Assembly: GCF_016545825.1 (NCBI RefSeq)
Contig: NC_052619.1
Span: forward strand, 64,986,115 to 65,050,114
DNA from: Eucalyptus grandis
Taxonomy: Eukaryota; Streptophyta; Magnoliopsida; Myrtales; Myrtaceae
DNA length: 64,000 nucleotides
Direction: 5' to 3'
Part shown: positions 53,593-64,000 of the stretch, one piece after another
How positions within the stretch are numbered: position 1 is the first letter of the stretch
How the letters are laid out: each line of letters starts with the position of its first letter
Position numbers and translations under genes: made by a program
The notes under the pieces: generated by a model
What the model was told of the DNA's origin: nothing
The model's input: the letters and a program-made list of their open reading frames with translations, nothing else
The model's database searches: none

Positions 53593-54523
53593 GGGTGCGT
53601 TTGGTAACGATTCTGTTCCCGGAGTAGATTCTGATCGGCGTAACCGATTCTTTTGATTCTCGTTCCTGAACCGATTCTAAGCATTTTAAGCCGTTTGGTA
53701 ACTGTCCAAAATTTCCGATTCGGAATAGAATTGCGTTTGGTACCGTGTTTATTAATTCTATTCCAAATCAATTTCTTTTAATTTTTAAAATTTTTTTTTT
53801 ACTTTTTTTCCTTTTTTTTTTCTTTTCATTTTTTCATTTTTTTCTTTTCATTTTCCTTTTTTTTCTTTTCTTTTTCTTTTTCTTTTTCTTTTCTTTTTCT
53901 CATCTTCTTCTTCTTACGGCCGGCGACCTCACCGGAGCATCGCCGCCCTCGTCGGCCGAGCCCGCGGGGCCGGGCCGGCCTCGTCGAGGTTGGGCAAGGC
54001 TCGCCGTGCGACCGGCGGGGCCGGGCGAGCCTCGCCCGGCCACCGGTGGGGCCGGGCGTTGCGAGGCTTGCCCAGCCCACGCCCAGCCCCGGCGAGGCCC
54101 GCCTAGCCACCGGCGAGGCTCGGCGTCGCCCAGATCTAGGAGGCCGAGCCTCGCCGTGGCTGGGCAAGCCTCCGACGAGCTCTCCGGTGGCTGGGCTAGC
54201 CTCCGGCGAGCTCGCTGGACCTCGCCCGGTGCCGCGAGCCTCCGGCGAGCTCGTCGGTGGCTGGGCTTGCCTCCGGCGAGCTCGCCGGACCGGTGGCCGC
54301 GGTGGTGGACGGCGGTTGCGAGATTGGCCAAGGGAAGAAGAAAGTTTCTTGATTTTGATTCTCAAATTCGTTCTCGGAACAAGAATCAACTTTTTTGGTT
54401 CTTGATTCTATTCCCAATCTGTTCCCGGAACAAAAATTTTACCAAACGCGATTCTAGGCCTAAATCGATTCCGGAACAAAGAATCAGAATTTGGTCCTGT
54501 TTGGATGGTTACCAAATAGGGCC
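53593..54523. mobile_element. PIF/Harbinger-like non-autonomous element (unit C)
   Basis: Flanked by TTA on both sides (53590-53592 and 54524-54526); unit A has the empty site with one TTA near 13441. The ends are imperfect inverted repeats, GGGTGCGTTTGGTAACGATT and GGCCCTATTTGGTAACCATC, of the type seen in PIF/Harbinger and Tourist elements. The middle (about 53915-54330) is very GC-rich with repeated CTCGCC/GGCGAG words. Long open frames on both strands there come from base composition. No transposase was found. Confidence 0.85.
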
Positions 54524-54526
54524 TTA

Positions 54527-54743
54527 CAGCTCCTTTGATTCGATTTTTGATTTTGCCTTGAACTTATGCTCTACTACCGGTCACCGACCCCCATGTCTAT
54601 CTCCATGTCTTTTCATCCACTGCTATTGAACATACACCCAAGTATATGTACGATTGCTTTAATTAGGAAGTGCTCCGCGTCTTCTCATCCACTGCTATTG
54701 GACAAACATCCTAGTACATGTACGATTGCTTTGATGAGGGAAG

Positions 54744-54774
<31 letters not shown>

Positions 54775-55227
54775 GGGGAGAGATTGAATAGTAATAGTTG
54801 GGGAGCAGAGACGGCATATAATGCCACTTCCTTTCTATCATACTCATAAATGTTTGGTCAATCACCGGCTGCCCTCCATGTCTTTGCTCATAAATAGTTG
54901 GGGAGCCCATGAAAATTGTGATTTGGTCTGTTGGGGCCAGTTGTTGTGCTGGGATGACGGGTCTATTTGGTCTGTCCCGTTTGAACACCATGAAGTTCAC
55001 GTGCGAAGTATTCAAATTGATTTAAAGACAGGCACCGTGAAGTTCGTGTGCGAATTGGTCAAATTCATTGAATCCGGGACTTAAAGACATCGCTTGCTTT
55101 CTCGGCCTCGCCCTTTGGGTGGACAATGATGGGCTACGTTGAATCATCGCCCCTGGCCTTGGAGGAGGAGGAAGTTGAGTCATGGCGAATTGGTACAAGC
55201 GATCTGACGGCAAAATAACATGCCACC
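54527..55227. other. Spacer between the Harbinger-like element and the LTR element, no gene seen
   Basis: Matches 13442-14146. Includes a GA run at 54750-54775. The 60-odd-codon frames near 54821-55213 overlap on both strands and have no recognisable domain. Confidence 0.45.
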
Positions 55228-58157
55228 TGTTTATCCGGAATTTAATCTACCATCAAAACTCTTTTTAAAAAGTCATTCTGCTTTTGATGAGAGGAAACGG
55301 TTCTATGACAACTCCATATAGTAAAATATTCAGGCGAATAAGAAATTAATATAAATCTTTATTTCGAACTTCGAATTAAATTGTATATATAAACTATGCT
55401 GGAATTTAATCAACAACAAGCCTCGACAGCAATACACGTGCATGAATTATGTCTGAATTTAATCGACGACAAAGCTTGAGAACGTACATAGATGAAACGT
55501 CGGAATTTAATCTACGGCGCGACACCCATGGTAGAGATGCATGCAAAAATGTAATCGACGATCAAGTATCGAGATAAAGATCCACATTGAAATTTAATCG
55601 ATGACAAGAATTGAAAAGTTATAACTAAGGAAAAATAAAGGGCAGGAAAGTAAATATAATAAAAAATTACATTTTGATTGTTGATTATGTCCCCTTCTAG
55701 TTGATGAAACTTGGTATATGAGCATTATATCATAACTTTTTGGGAGCAATTTCTTTTGAAATTTCGGTCTCATGTCCCCATGTCGGCAAGTCCTCGTCAA
55801 AACTCCTTTGAAATAGTCCTCAATCCACATCGGTGAGTCTTATGTGAGCATTATATCATAACTTTTTGGGAGCAATTTCTTTTGAAATTTCGGTCTCATG
55901 TCCCCATGTCGGCAAGTCCTCGTCAAAACTCCTTTGAAATAGTCCTCAATCCACATCGGCGAGTCTTCTTCGAAGCTCCTTTGAAATAGTCCTCCAATTC
56001 TCCAATGGTTTGACTATTCTCCAAGTTTACATGTGCTTTTGTAACCGTTCTTCAGATTAAGCCTTGATGCAGTACACTTGACTCAATCTTCCACGTTCAC
56101 TTCCCATCGTAACGGTTCTCCATGATCTCCACTAGTAGGTGTACATGTCAGAGACTTGACGCAATCCTTTTAATCAATCACCTTGCTCCTTAGTTAACAT
56201 GCTCATGGACAACTTTGTTAAAATAATTCGCAATCATTTGCCACTTGTTGATATGTGCTACCATTTACACTAGAGTCATCAACAATATGTAATATCGACC
56301 AATCTTCAATCCATTCAAGTGGCTTCCTCTACGGATGACCAAACATGCTACTATATTCTCCACTCTTTTCCCTTTTCATCGCTACTTTTGATGGTTGCTT
56401 ATGAGGTTGTCAAATCCACTTTTTTTACTTCCGAATAATCATCGCATGTAGATAATAACTAAAAATTGGACATTTTTGGGTGCAAAGATATGCCCCCTTT
56501 AAAAGAATGAATGATCTATCAATATTCGATTCTTTTAAATTAGGAAACCAAGAGTCATCACGTGCCTCCTTGTCATCGCCATAATTAATACCACCGGAGT
56601 TAACTTGAATGAGATTAAGCAAATTGCCTCTACTGATAGGCATAACCTTTAAAAAATGCAAGATTATTAGGACTTACCTGCACTCGAATTAAATGACTCG
56701 ATGTTCTTGTCCTGTTCATCACTTCGTGGGAGGTATTGACGATAATTGACTTGATCACGTTGATGAGATATTTTATCATTCAGTTAATTAATTCATTCTT
56801 GTGCTTCTTCAATAACCATTGCATGGTAGCCAACATTATAGGCTTGGCTCTAACTGTCTTCTTTGCTCATCGATGAGTTGTCTTGAGATACTGACATCTC
56901 CACTTTGTTCTTGCTCTACCATCCATAGTGCAATCGACGACTTTCTTGCCTTATTATTATCAGGTTGTGATGATGAGTTGTCATTGCGAGCGTTCTCATG
57001 ATCAAGTTGATTTATTGTTCTCACCATCATATCTCCTCATATCAACCACAATGGTCCCACCAGGTGTGCCATTTGTTTTGCTGGAATTTAATCTATGATG
57101 CAACATCTTTTTCGAAAGTTATTATTTAGCTTTTAATGAGAGGAAATGGGTTATGTGGCAACTCTGAACATGAAATATCTAGGCGAATAAGAAATAACTG
57201 TAAACCTTCACTTTGAACTTCAAACCAAAATGTACATATAAACTGTGTTGGAATTCAATTAACAAGAAGGCTTAAAAATACAACCACTTCCATAGCAATA
57301 CATGCATACAAGCTATGTTGGAATTTAATCGACGACAAATCTCAAGAATATGCAAAGATATAGTGCTGGAATTTAATTGACGGTGCGACACTCATGATAG
57401 AGATGTATGTCGGAATTGAACCGACGACGAAATATTGGGATAAAGATACGCATTGAAATTTAATCGAGATGAGAATTGGAAAGCTATAACTAAGGAAAAA
57501 TAAAGTGCAAGAAAGTAAAGATAATAAACTATTACATTTTGATTGTCCAGGGTGTCTCTTTCTAGTTGGTGAGAACTTGGTATTTATGGGCATTCTTTTA
57601 TAACTGTTTGGGAGTGGTTTCTTCCAAAATTTAAGTCGTATGTTCCCATGTTAGCAAGTCATCTTTGAAGCTCCTTTGAAGTAGTACTCAATCCACGACG
57701 GCAAGTCTTCTTCGAAGCTCCTTTGAAATAGTCATCCACTTCTCCAATGGTCGGACTATTCTCTAGGTTTACACATGCTCTTGTGACCTATCTCCACTAG
57801 TAGGTGTACGTGCTAGAGCTTTGATGCAATCTTTTAATCAATCACCTTGCTCCTTAGTTAAAATGCTCATCGACAACTTTGTTAAAATAATTCACGATCA
57901 TTTGTCACTTGTCGATATGTGCCAACATGCACACGCGAGTCATTAACAACATATAATATCGACTAATCTTCAATCCATTGAATTGGCTTCCTCCATGGAT
58001 GACCAACCATGCACCGATAGTATATTCTCCACTCTTTTCCATTTTCATTGTTATTTTTGACAGTTGTATATAAGGTTGTCAAATTCACTTTTGTTGTTTC
58101 TGAACGGTCATCACATATAGGTAATAAATAAAAATTGGACATATTTGGGTGCAAACA
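55228..58157 (-). mobile_element. Non-autonomous LTR retrotransposon (unit C)
   Basis: Same insertion as 14147-16951, with the same LTR starts (TGTTTGCACCC on the minus strand), polypurine tract and short internal region. It is longer mainly because of a 126-bp tandem duplication in the left LTR. Confidence 0.7.
55717..55965. repeat. 126-bp tandem duplication in the left LTR
   Basis: Two nearly identical copies starting with GAGCATTATATCATAAC at 55720 and 55846. Unit A has one copy (from about 14640), so the duplication arose after the A/C duplication. Confidence 0.85.
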
Positions 58158-58298
58158 TGATCCAACTTGTTAATTTGACATTGGAGATGTATAATCCAGG
58201 CATCCTCTCCATTGGAAGCCATTTCTTCAATTTGGTAGTGTGACAATATCCTCTTGATGTGTTAGTGTTGCCTTAAATTAAGAAAAATGGACAGTAAG

Positions 58299-58850
58299 TG
58301 TTGACATCCGAATTTTTGTCAATATTTAAATATCCGTTTATTTTGCAAAAATATAAAAAGTTATAACAAGATAAAAAGCAAAAAAAAAAAAACAATAGTA
58401 ACAAAAATTGAGTGGGCCAGTTTTTCCAGCCCATTCTTTTAACAAAATTTTCGGCCCTCTAGTCCCTCCATCTATTGGCCCAGCTCCTAATATCCTCTTT
58501 AGGCCTAATTTCTATTTTTCTTTCTACTTTTTTTTTTTTCAAAACCCATGTTTAAGCCCAAGAGAGAAAAGAAAACAGGGCCCAACCCTCGTTCTCTTCT
58601 CTTCCCTAGCATAGACTCGCGTCTCTGAAAGAGGGGAGCGACAACAGTGACGTGGGCGACCGAGCAAAAGAGGCGTCCGTCCGTGAGCGAGGGTGAGGAG
58701 CCACCAGCAAGCGACGCGAGCGTACCCAGACCTTCTGGAGTAGGTGAGCTGGCTTATGGAAAAGCAAGGCCAGCGGAAAGAATAGAAAACTCAATTATTG
58801 GAAAAGTATGCAGAATAGATTTTAGGCTCCAAAAATTAGAAAATTAATTT
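58299..58850 (+). mobile_element. 5' remnant of another LTR (unit C)
   Basis: Begins TGTTGACATCCG with an intact TG, unlike the unit A copy at 17092. It continues like that copy through GGCCCA-rich sequence and fades near 58850. Confidence 0.4.
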
Positions 58851-59257
58851 TTTTGATGGGTAAGTTTCAAGTTTTAGATTAATGGAACTCATAATAAGTT
58901 TTTGTGTTTTATTAATTTATTTATTTCTTTGCGCGATTTTGCGGTATTTTATAGCGTTCGATAATGAGTATGTAATCTAAAACTATTAGTCTAAACTTTC
59001 ATTTTATAACTGAAACTTTTATTTTGTTAATGTTTCATATTTTTGTGTGTATATAAATAAGTTATGGTCAGTGAGCAAGTACTAATTATAATTCACTGTA
59101 ATCGTTTAATTAATTGTATAAGTGGAACTTGTATAAATCTTGAGACCAATCTTGAAACCTATAAGGTGGTAGGTTTCAGGTTTCAAGATATGTAGAGTAA
59201 GTTTTGTCAAAAAATGAGGAACTCATTCCCATAAATATGTTTCAAGTTTTAAGTGAA

Positions 59258-59760
59258 ATTTGTATGGAACTAGGCATTGCTTATCCTTAGCCAGCTGGAG
59301 GAGCTAAAGAGGGAGGTTGGCTAGAGGTGTTTCGCTGGAGAGAAGAAAGGAGCGAAAGAGGAGAGAAGAAGAACGCGGGAAAGGGAGAGCTCATTTGTAG
59401 ACCCAAACTTTTTCTCTCTCTTGCTTGCGTAGAAATGTCAACGTTGCCTTCGGCGAATCCCGCGGCTTCGTCATCCTCTCCGTCAGTGAGCAACACCGAT
59501 GGTGTCCCGACGCGTTGAATTCTGTGCGGCAAGCTCTACTTCGATGTCCCTCCCTCTAGGCGAAGTTTGCAAAGGAGCGAAGATGGGCCACCAATCTGGG
59601 AGGAGGGTCCCATCATTGTTCTGTGTGTCAAAGGAAATATATCCATTCGATTATGAGGCCAAGAGATGCATTAATCAGAAAGTCAAAGTGATGTCTGGGA
59701 GCTCTACAGCTGCATACTTAAAAGAAATTAGATGAAGCGTTTGAGATGGCTGGACGTTCG
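59258..59760 (+). other. Conserved exon-like segment, unidentified (unit C)
   Basis: Counterpart of 18060-18560, with ATG at 59435 and the KVMSGSSTAAYLKEIR stretch ending at 59735. A one-base difference from unit A near 59552 changes which frames are joined, which argues against coding constraint. Confidence 0.35.
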
Positions 59761-60821
59761 CTGAAGGAGTGAAAGAGAGAAGAAGAGAGGCTGGAGAGGG
59801 AGCCAAGAGTAAGTGAGAGTAAGAGAGAGAGAGAGAGAGAGGGAGAGAGACAGACAGAGCTCGCCCTTACCCTGAGGATCTTGGCTCGGAGGCACTAAGG
59901 CGGCCGATTGTAGCCTGATTCGTCTAGGGTTCGCCCTCTAGCCATAGTCTCCAGGCCGGGTAGGGACCCCCACGGTGGAGCCTAATTCCGTGAACCTCTT
60001 TGCCTTGCTTGATCTTTCCTGTTTTGAGCGAGGTGAGAGTCGACTCCATTTCTCTTGCTCTTGACCTGAATGAGTTGGTTTTGTTGAATTTGAATGTCGC
60101 TTGTTGAGTAGTTTTGAGTTTGGGTGTGCGCTCGAGCTTGGAATAGGTCAATATTTGCTCCCCAACTCGTTGCTCACCATGTGTCCGTTAATATGCTCGA
60201 ACCAAATTAGCATACGGTTCATTCCGTTTTTGGGTTCATCGTTTTCTTGGAGTCAATGCCATGTGGGAGCTATACAGGCGACGTGGGCTAAAACAAAGAA
60301 CAGTGGACACTGGCCTTTCTTGATTCAGTATTTGTTTGAGTACGACTGGAAGCATGCTATTTACATTCGAACCCATCTGAACCCATGGGAGCCCACTGAG
60401 ATTCAGCATCACACCTCAATAAAATGATGGCACCAAAAACGTCAGCAACGAGCCACTTGCTTTGCATACATCAGTAAAAGATTTTCTTCGAAGTTAACAC
60501 ACAGGCGATAGGTATACAACTGCCTATGGCATTCTGAGCTTTTCTGAGTAGATAAGCCAATCATGCCATAAGAAGCTGTTCTTTTACAAAAAAGAAAATA
60601 GCTGTCCAACGCATTGCAAAGCATGTGGAGAGCTTTGCTCTTCTACACTGTATTTTCATTTCCAACTTTAATCGGGCTTTGATTGATGAGAGCTTTGCAA
60701 AATTTCAAGCAAACAGAGACACGAAACAGTGAAGCACAAGATTAACCACTTAACTAGTGCAACTAGCTTGGCTTAAAAGAAGAACCCGGAAATTGTAACG
60801 ATCAAAAGCCACATTCCTATA
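59761..60821. other. Conserved unit-end sequence, no gene supported
   Basis: Matches 18561-19665. The 108-codon plus-strand frame at 60101-60427 is the same as in unit A with few changes, as expected from a recent duplication. A stretch of about 30 bp present in A and B near 19505-19540 is missing at 60698. Confidence 0.4.
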
Positions 60822-60826
60822 TATCT

Positions 60827-62014
60827 TGTTAGGGAAATCTCTTATGATGTTTTGAAGATGACAAAATAAATCAAAGGCTACTAACGTGTTTAATGGTTGA
60901 GTAATAGACTATGCAGATGATAGAACATGTAAATGATATTATCAAGGTCTATATTTGGAAGAACCAAAAGACAGACTCTATGTTGAAGTTGAACTTATTC
61001 AGACTGTGTCTAGACCTTAAGGTTAAATATGTTTAGAAGCAGAATATGTTCAGACTTACGTCTATATTGCAAAGTCTATTTTAGACAGAAGGCACTTATA
61101 CTCTACTTCAGACAGAAGACACTCAGATTCTACTTCAGACATAACACTCTCAAACTTTACATCCAGAACGAGACACAAGTCAAGAACGAGACACCAGTTT
61201 AGAACGTAGCAGATTCAGAACGAAACAACTTGATAGAATGTAACACAAGCCCCAAACAAATAACAGCTAATGATTTGGTTTGGATTATACATCAAGATAG
61301 AATTGATTTGCTCAATCTAATTGATTGACAATTGGATCTTGAAGACAAGAATTTTCTATACGAAGAAGCTCTACTTATGGAAACCAAGATTCTGTTTGTA
61401 TGGGGAATCAGAATCAACTTGGGATTCTGCTTCTGTCACTTAACGACTACTAAATCTTCTTGATATAGATATGTCCAATGGGTAGATTGGAAGACGATCT
61501 TCTAGATACTGTCCAACGGCTAGTTTGGAAGTGGAGGAGTATTTAAGGAGACCAAGGACCGATGAGCAAGTAAGAGACGGAGCGTAGAATTTATAATTCT
61601 AAAGTCTCGAGCGAATTTCGATTATACAATTGTCTTTGTAAGCTTAAACGTTTGTGATCGTGAGAGAAATACCAAAAGAGTAATTTTGTGAGATAGTGTG
61701 ATCTACCACTAAGTATTTACACTCAAAGTTGTAATCTCTTGTTGATTGCATAGTGGAATCCAATAAGAAAGTTATTAGCGTGGGAAAGTGGATGTATGCT
61801 TAATCTAAGCTGAACCACTATAAATTATGTGTTCTTATTCTCTTCATGAAACTCCTTTACTTTGTTCGTAGTTTGGTTTATAGTTAAAGTCGGAATTTGC
61901 TTAAAGTTTGTTGTTCTTCGACTCGGATTCAAAAGCAAAATATTTTACAACGTTTTGTGAAAATTTTTCTTCACACTTATTCATCCCCTCTAGGTGTTCA
62001 TACTGGCACTTTCG
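60827..62014 (+). mobile_element. Solo copia-type LTR (unit C)
   Basis: Same insertion as 19671-20842, flanked by TATCT (60822-60826) and TACCT (62015-62019). It begins TGTTAGGG and ends CTGGCACTTTCG. A short extra copy of AGAACGAGACAC near 61180 explains much of the length difference. Confidence 0.82.
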
Positions 62015-62019
62015 TACCT

Positions 62020-63475
62020 AACACACAGGACACGCTATCGCAAACTATAATTTTTGCAAGAAAATGTAACGAAATCAGCATACTTTCGAAACAAGAACGA
62101 CTTCTCCAGACGATTAAGAGTCAATTCCAAACTGCCCCGGACATGAAACCGGTTGACCCATCAATAAAACCTTCCTGTTCAAGAATCCTAATATCTTTGT
62201 CGCTGCCGCTCCCAAAAGAAGCGGCTCTCACGGTCTCGGCCATGTGCCCCGACTCAAGACTCCACCTTTCCCACGAGCAAGGACGCTCGCGCCAAACCCA
62301 CCATGGCGGATCGATCTCAAGCGGCGGAAATCGAACACCAAAGTGGGATTCTGCCTCAAAGGTTTGATCTTTGACGAAGGAGACCACTTGAGTAAAGCAC
62401 TAAAACTCGGCTGGTGGACACTAGTCACGGAGCAGAACCAGATGCCATCATTTCCAAGATACTGGGCTGGCAAATCGAGAGGCTAGTGCAGCGAGCTAGG
62501 ATCGGCCGGGGGGGGTGTTTCAAATTTGGTTACAAATTCCCCGTGGTTAACCCTTCCGTTTTATTTTTATTTATGTGGAACGGGGCTCTGATAAGCACAG
62601 CCTTTGTTTAAGGTCCTTAGATTGGACCAAGGGCATCTTGGGTTAATGTGGGAGCAAAGAAACGGGGGCAGCATATGAGTAGTTGAGGCCAAAATTAATC
62701 GACACGTCGGAATCCTAAAGTTTCTTTCTCTTGTGGCGGAATTTTCTCTATTTTTTTTTTCCTTCTTGAAGAGAGCGGATTAATGCCTTTCGGCGATTGG
62801 CTACCAAGAGAGAATTCAAAGTGAAGAATCTTGAATGCGATGCAAAACCTAAACGTCGTTTTCAAAGAGGGATCGAGGTGTCCTTTTTGTTCTTTTGTGT
62901 TTTTCGTGGGGGTGAAAAAGACAATGAGAGTCATTCATCAACTCAGCTCCAAATTGCCATTGCACTGGTTCAATACTATCACCTGATAAAATGAGTAGTT
63001 AAATAGTTGATCTTGAACCTAAGCTATCATAATCGATTCCTCAGTTTTTGAAACTTATCTTGCATACCTTAAAACCTATCATGCGGTGCCTGAAACCTCT
63101 CAATCGGGTGGGAATTGGTCAATTTCTTCTTCTTTTCTTGTTTCAATTTTTCTTCCTTTCCTTTTTTTGTTTCATTTTTAGTTAAGCTAAATGAAAATGA
63201 ATGCAATAACAAAAATTCCCATTTTTCAATAGTAACAATTCATAAAAGATGGACATGTAAAATGAAATAAACGATAATAAGTTCAAAACACGTAACATAA
63301 AATCTAAATTATAGAACTTCAGTCCTCAATTTTTCACAAAAATCCCCCAAATTCTAACCACCTAAAATAAAAAGAAACAACAAACATAGTTAATTACATA
63401 ATAATAATAATAATAATAATATTTTTAAAGTAAAATTAATATTAATTAAACTAGAATAGTTATTTAAAGACCTCA
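62020..63475. other. Start of tandem unit D, no gene identified
   Basis: Fourth copy of the unit-start segment (about 62222-62430). It shares with unit B the extra stretch downstream of it and the whole flank up to the Tat-like insertion. The minus-strand MAETVR frame is best preserved here (from 62244 leftward), but no family is recognised. Confidence 0.42.
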
Positions 63476-63480
63476 CCACA

Positions 63481-64000
63481 TGTTGACACATAAATTTTGG
63501 CCACCCGGTCATTTATTCATAGAAAATTAGGGATTAATTTCTAAGCCCTAAAAAAATATTAATTGCATAGCATATAATTTTAGGTGTATTTATTTATTAT
63601 TATCGCATTTGCATTGGACCGGTGACGGATGGATTTGACTTGATTGTTTGGAGCTCGTTATTTTCTGATGACCAAAAATTAAAAAATTGGTGATTTGATA
63701 TTTTTGGTGATATGACAGAGAATTTTTTTTGTATATTCATGCAATCTATTCATATATCCTCGGAAATGGCAAGTGTGACAAGGAGATATTACGAGCTTAT
63801 CTTTGAAAATCGGTGGAGAATATTCATTTTTTTGCAGTCCAATGTGGAAAGATACAAAGGAAATCAAACAAGGCTAGAAGAGATGTCGAAATATTGCATT
63901 CGGGAGGTGATCTTTATGTATCTTGATATGAAAAAGGAAATGAAATTTTACAAAAGCTTTAGTCCCTTGCCCATCCCTTCCCTTTGTTAAGCCATTGACT
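63481..64000 (+). mobile_element. Left part of the Tat-like element in unit D
   Basis: Begins TGTTGACACA after CCACA (63476-63480), exactly as at 22357 in unit B. The broken 5' LTR is followed by the same internal sequence (CCCATCCCTTCCC, about 63970). The window ends inside the element. Confidence 0.82.

Noticed and set aside
53745..54629. 294-codon plus-strand open frame
   Set aside because: It starts in T-rich DNA, runs through the GC-rich core of the Harbinger-like element and out across its end. Open frames also exist on the other strand there. Base composition explains it.

Overview
This is nuclear DNA from a flowering plant, almost certainly a eudicot. The evidence is a spliced SABATH-family methyltransferase gene with plant-type introns, plant Ty1-copia and Tat/Ogre-like LTR retrotransposons, a PIF/Harbinger-type element, a MULE-like MITE and tRNA-derived SINEs, in AT-rich, gene-poor sequence. 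The repeat families and the expanded SABATH locus make me think of a Myrtaceae-like tree, but that is a guess. No prokaryotic, organellar or viral gene content is visible.

The window is a stack of large tandem duplications. Four homologous units follow one another: A (1 to about 21,060, left end missing), B (about 21,060 to 43,465), C (about 43,465 to 62,215) and D (about 62,215 to the right edge, only the start seen). A matches C closely and the visible part of D matches B. Shared indels and shared transposon insertions support both pairings. The simplest reading is an A+B pair duplicated as a block of roughly 41-43 kb.

Units A, B and C each carry one minus-strand copy of the same four-exon SABATH carboxyl methyltransferase gene (salicylate/benzoate/jasmonate methyltransferase type). 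Each copy has a different lesion. In A (3094-6279) the first part of exon 3 is deleted next to a GA/CT microsatellite. In B (30904-34340) exons 2-4 are open, but exon 1 carries a 49-bp tandem duplication that puts the normal start out of frame; an internal ATG would still give about 361 residues. In C (46569-50020) one base is missing in exon 2. All three share the same MITE and SINE in intron 1, a GA run in front of the ATG, and a GA/CT run at the exon 3 acceptor.

Almost everything else is repeats. Unit A has a solo Tat-like LTR (8241-11629, TSD ATTGG) and a fragment of the same LTR (6595-6944). A and C share a non-autonomous minus-strand LTR element (14147-16951 and 55228-58157) and a solo copia-type LTR (19671-20842 and 60827-62014). 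Unit B has a deleted Tat/Ogre-like element (22357-27948, TSD CCACA) with two tandem arrays and a SINE in its 3' LTR, a truncated Harbinger-like element at a 4.5-kb deletion junction (37986-38727), and a young internally deleted copia element (39639-42346, TSD GTAGG). Unit C has a complete Harbinger-like element (53593-54523, TSD TTA). Two conserved segments look exon-like but I cannot identify them (near 18237/39140/59435, and at each unit start). Apart from the methyltransferase copies, no convincing protein-coding gene was found.
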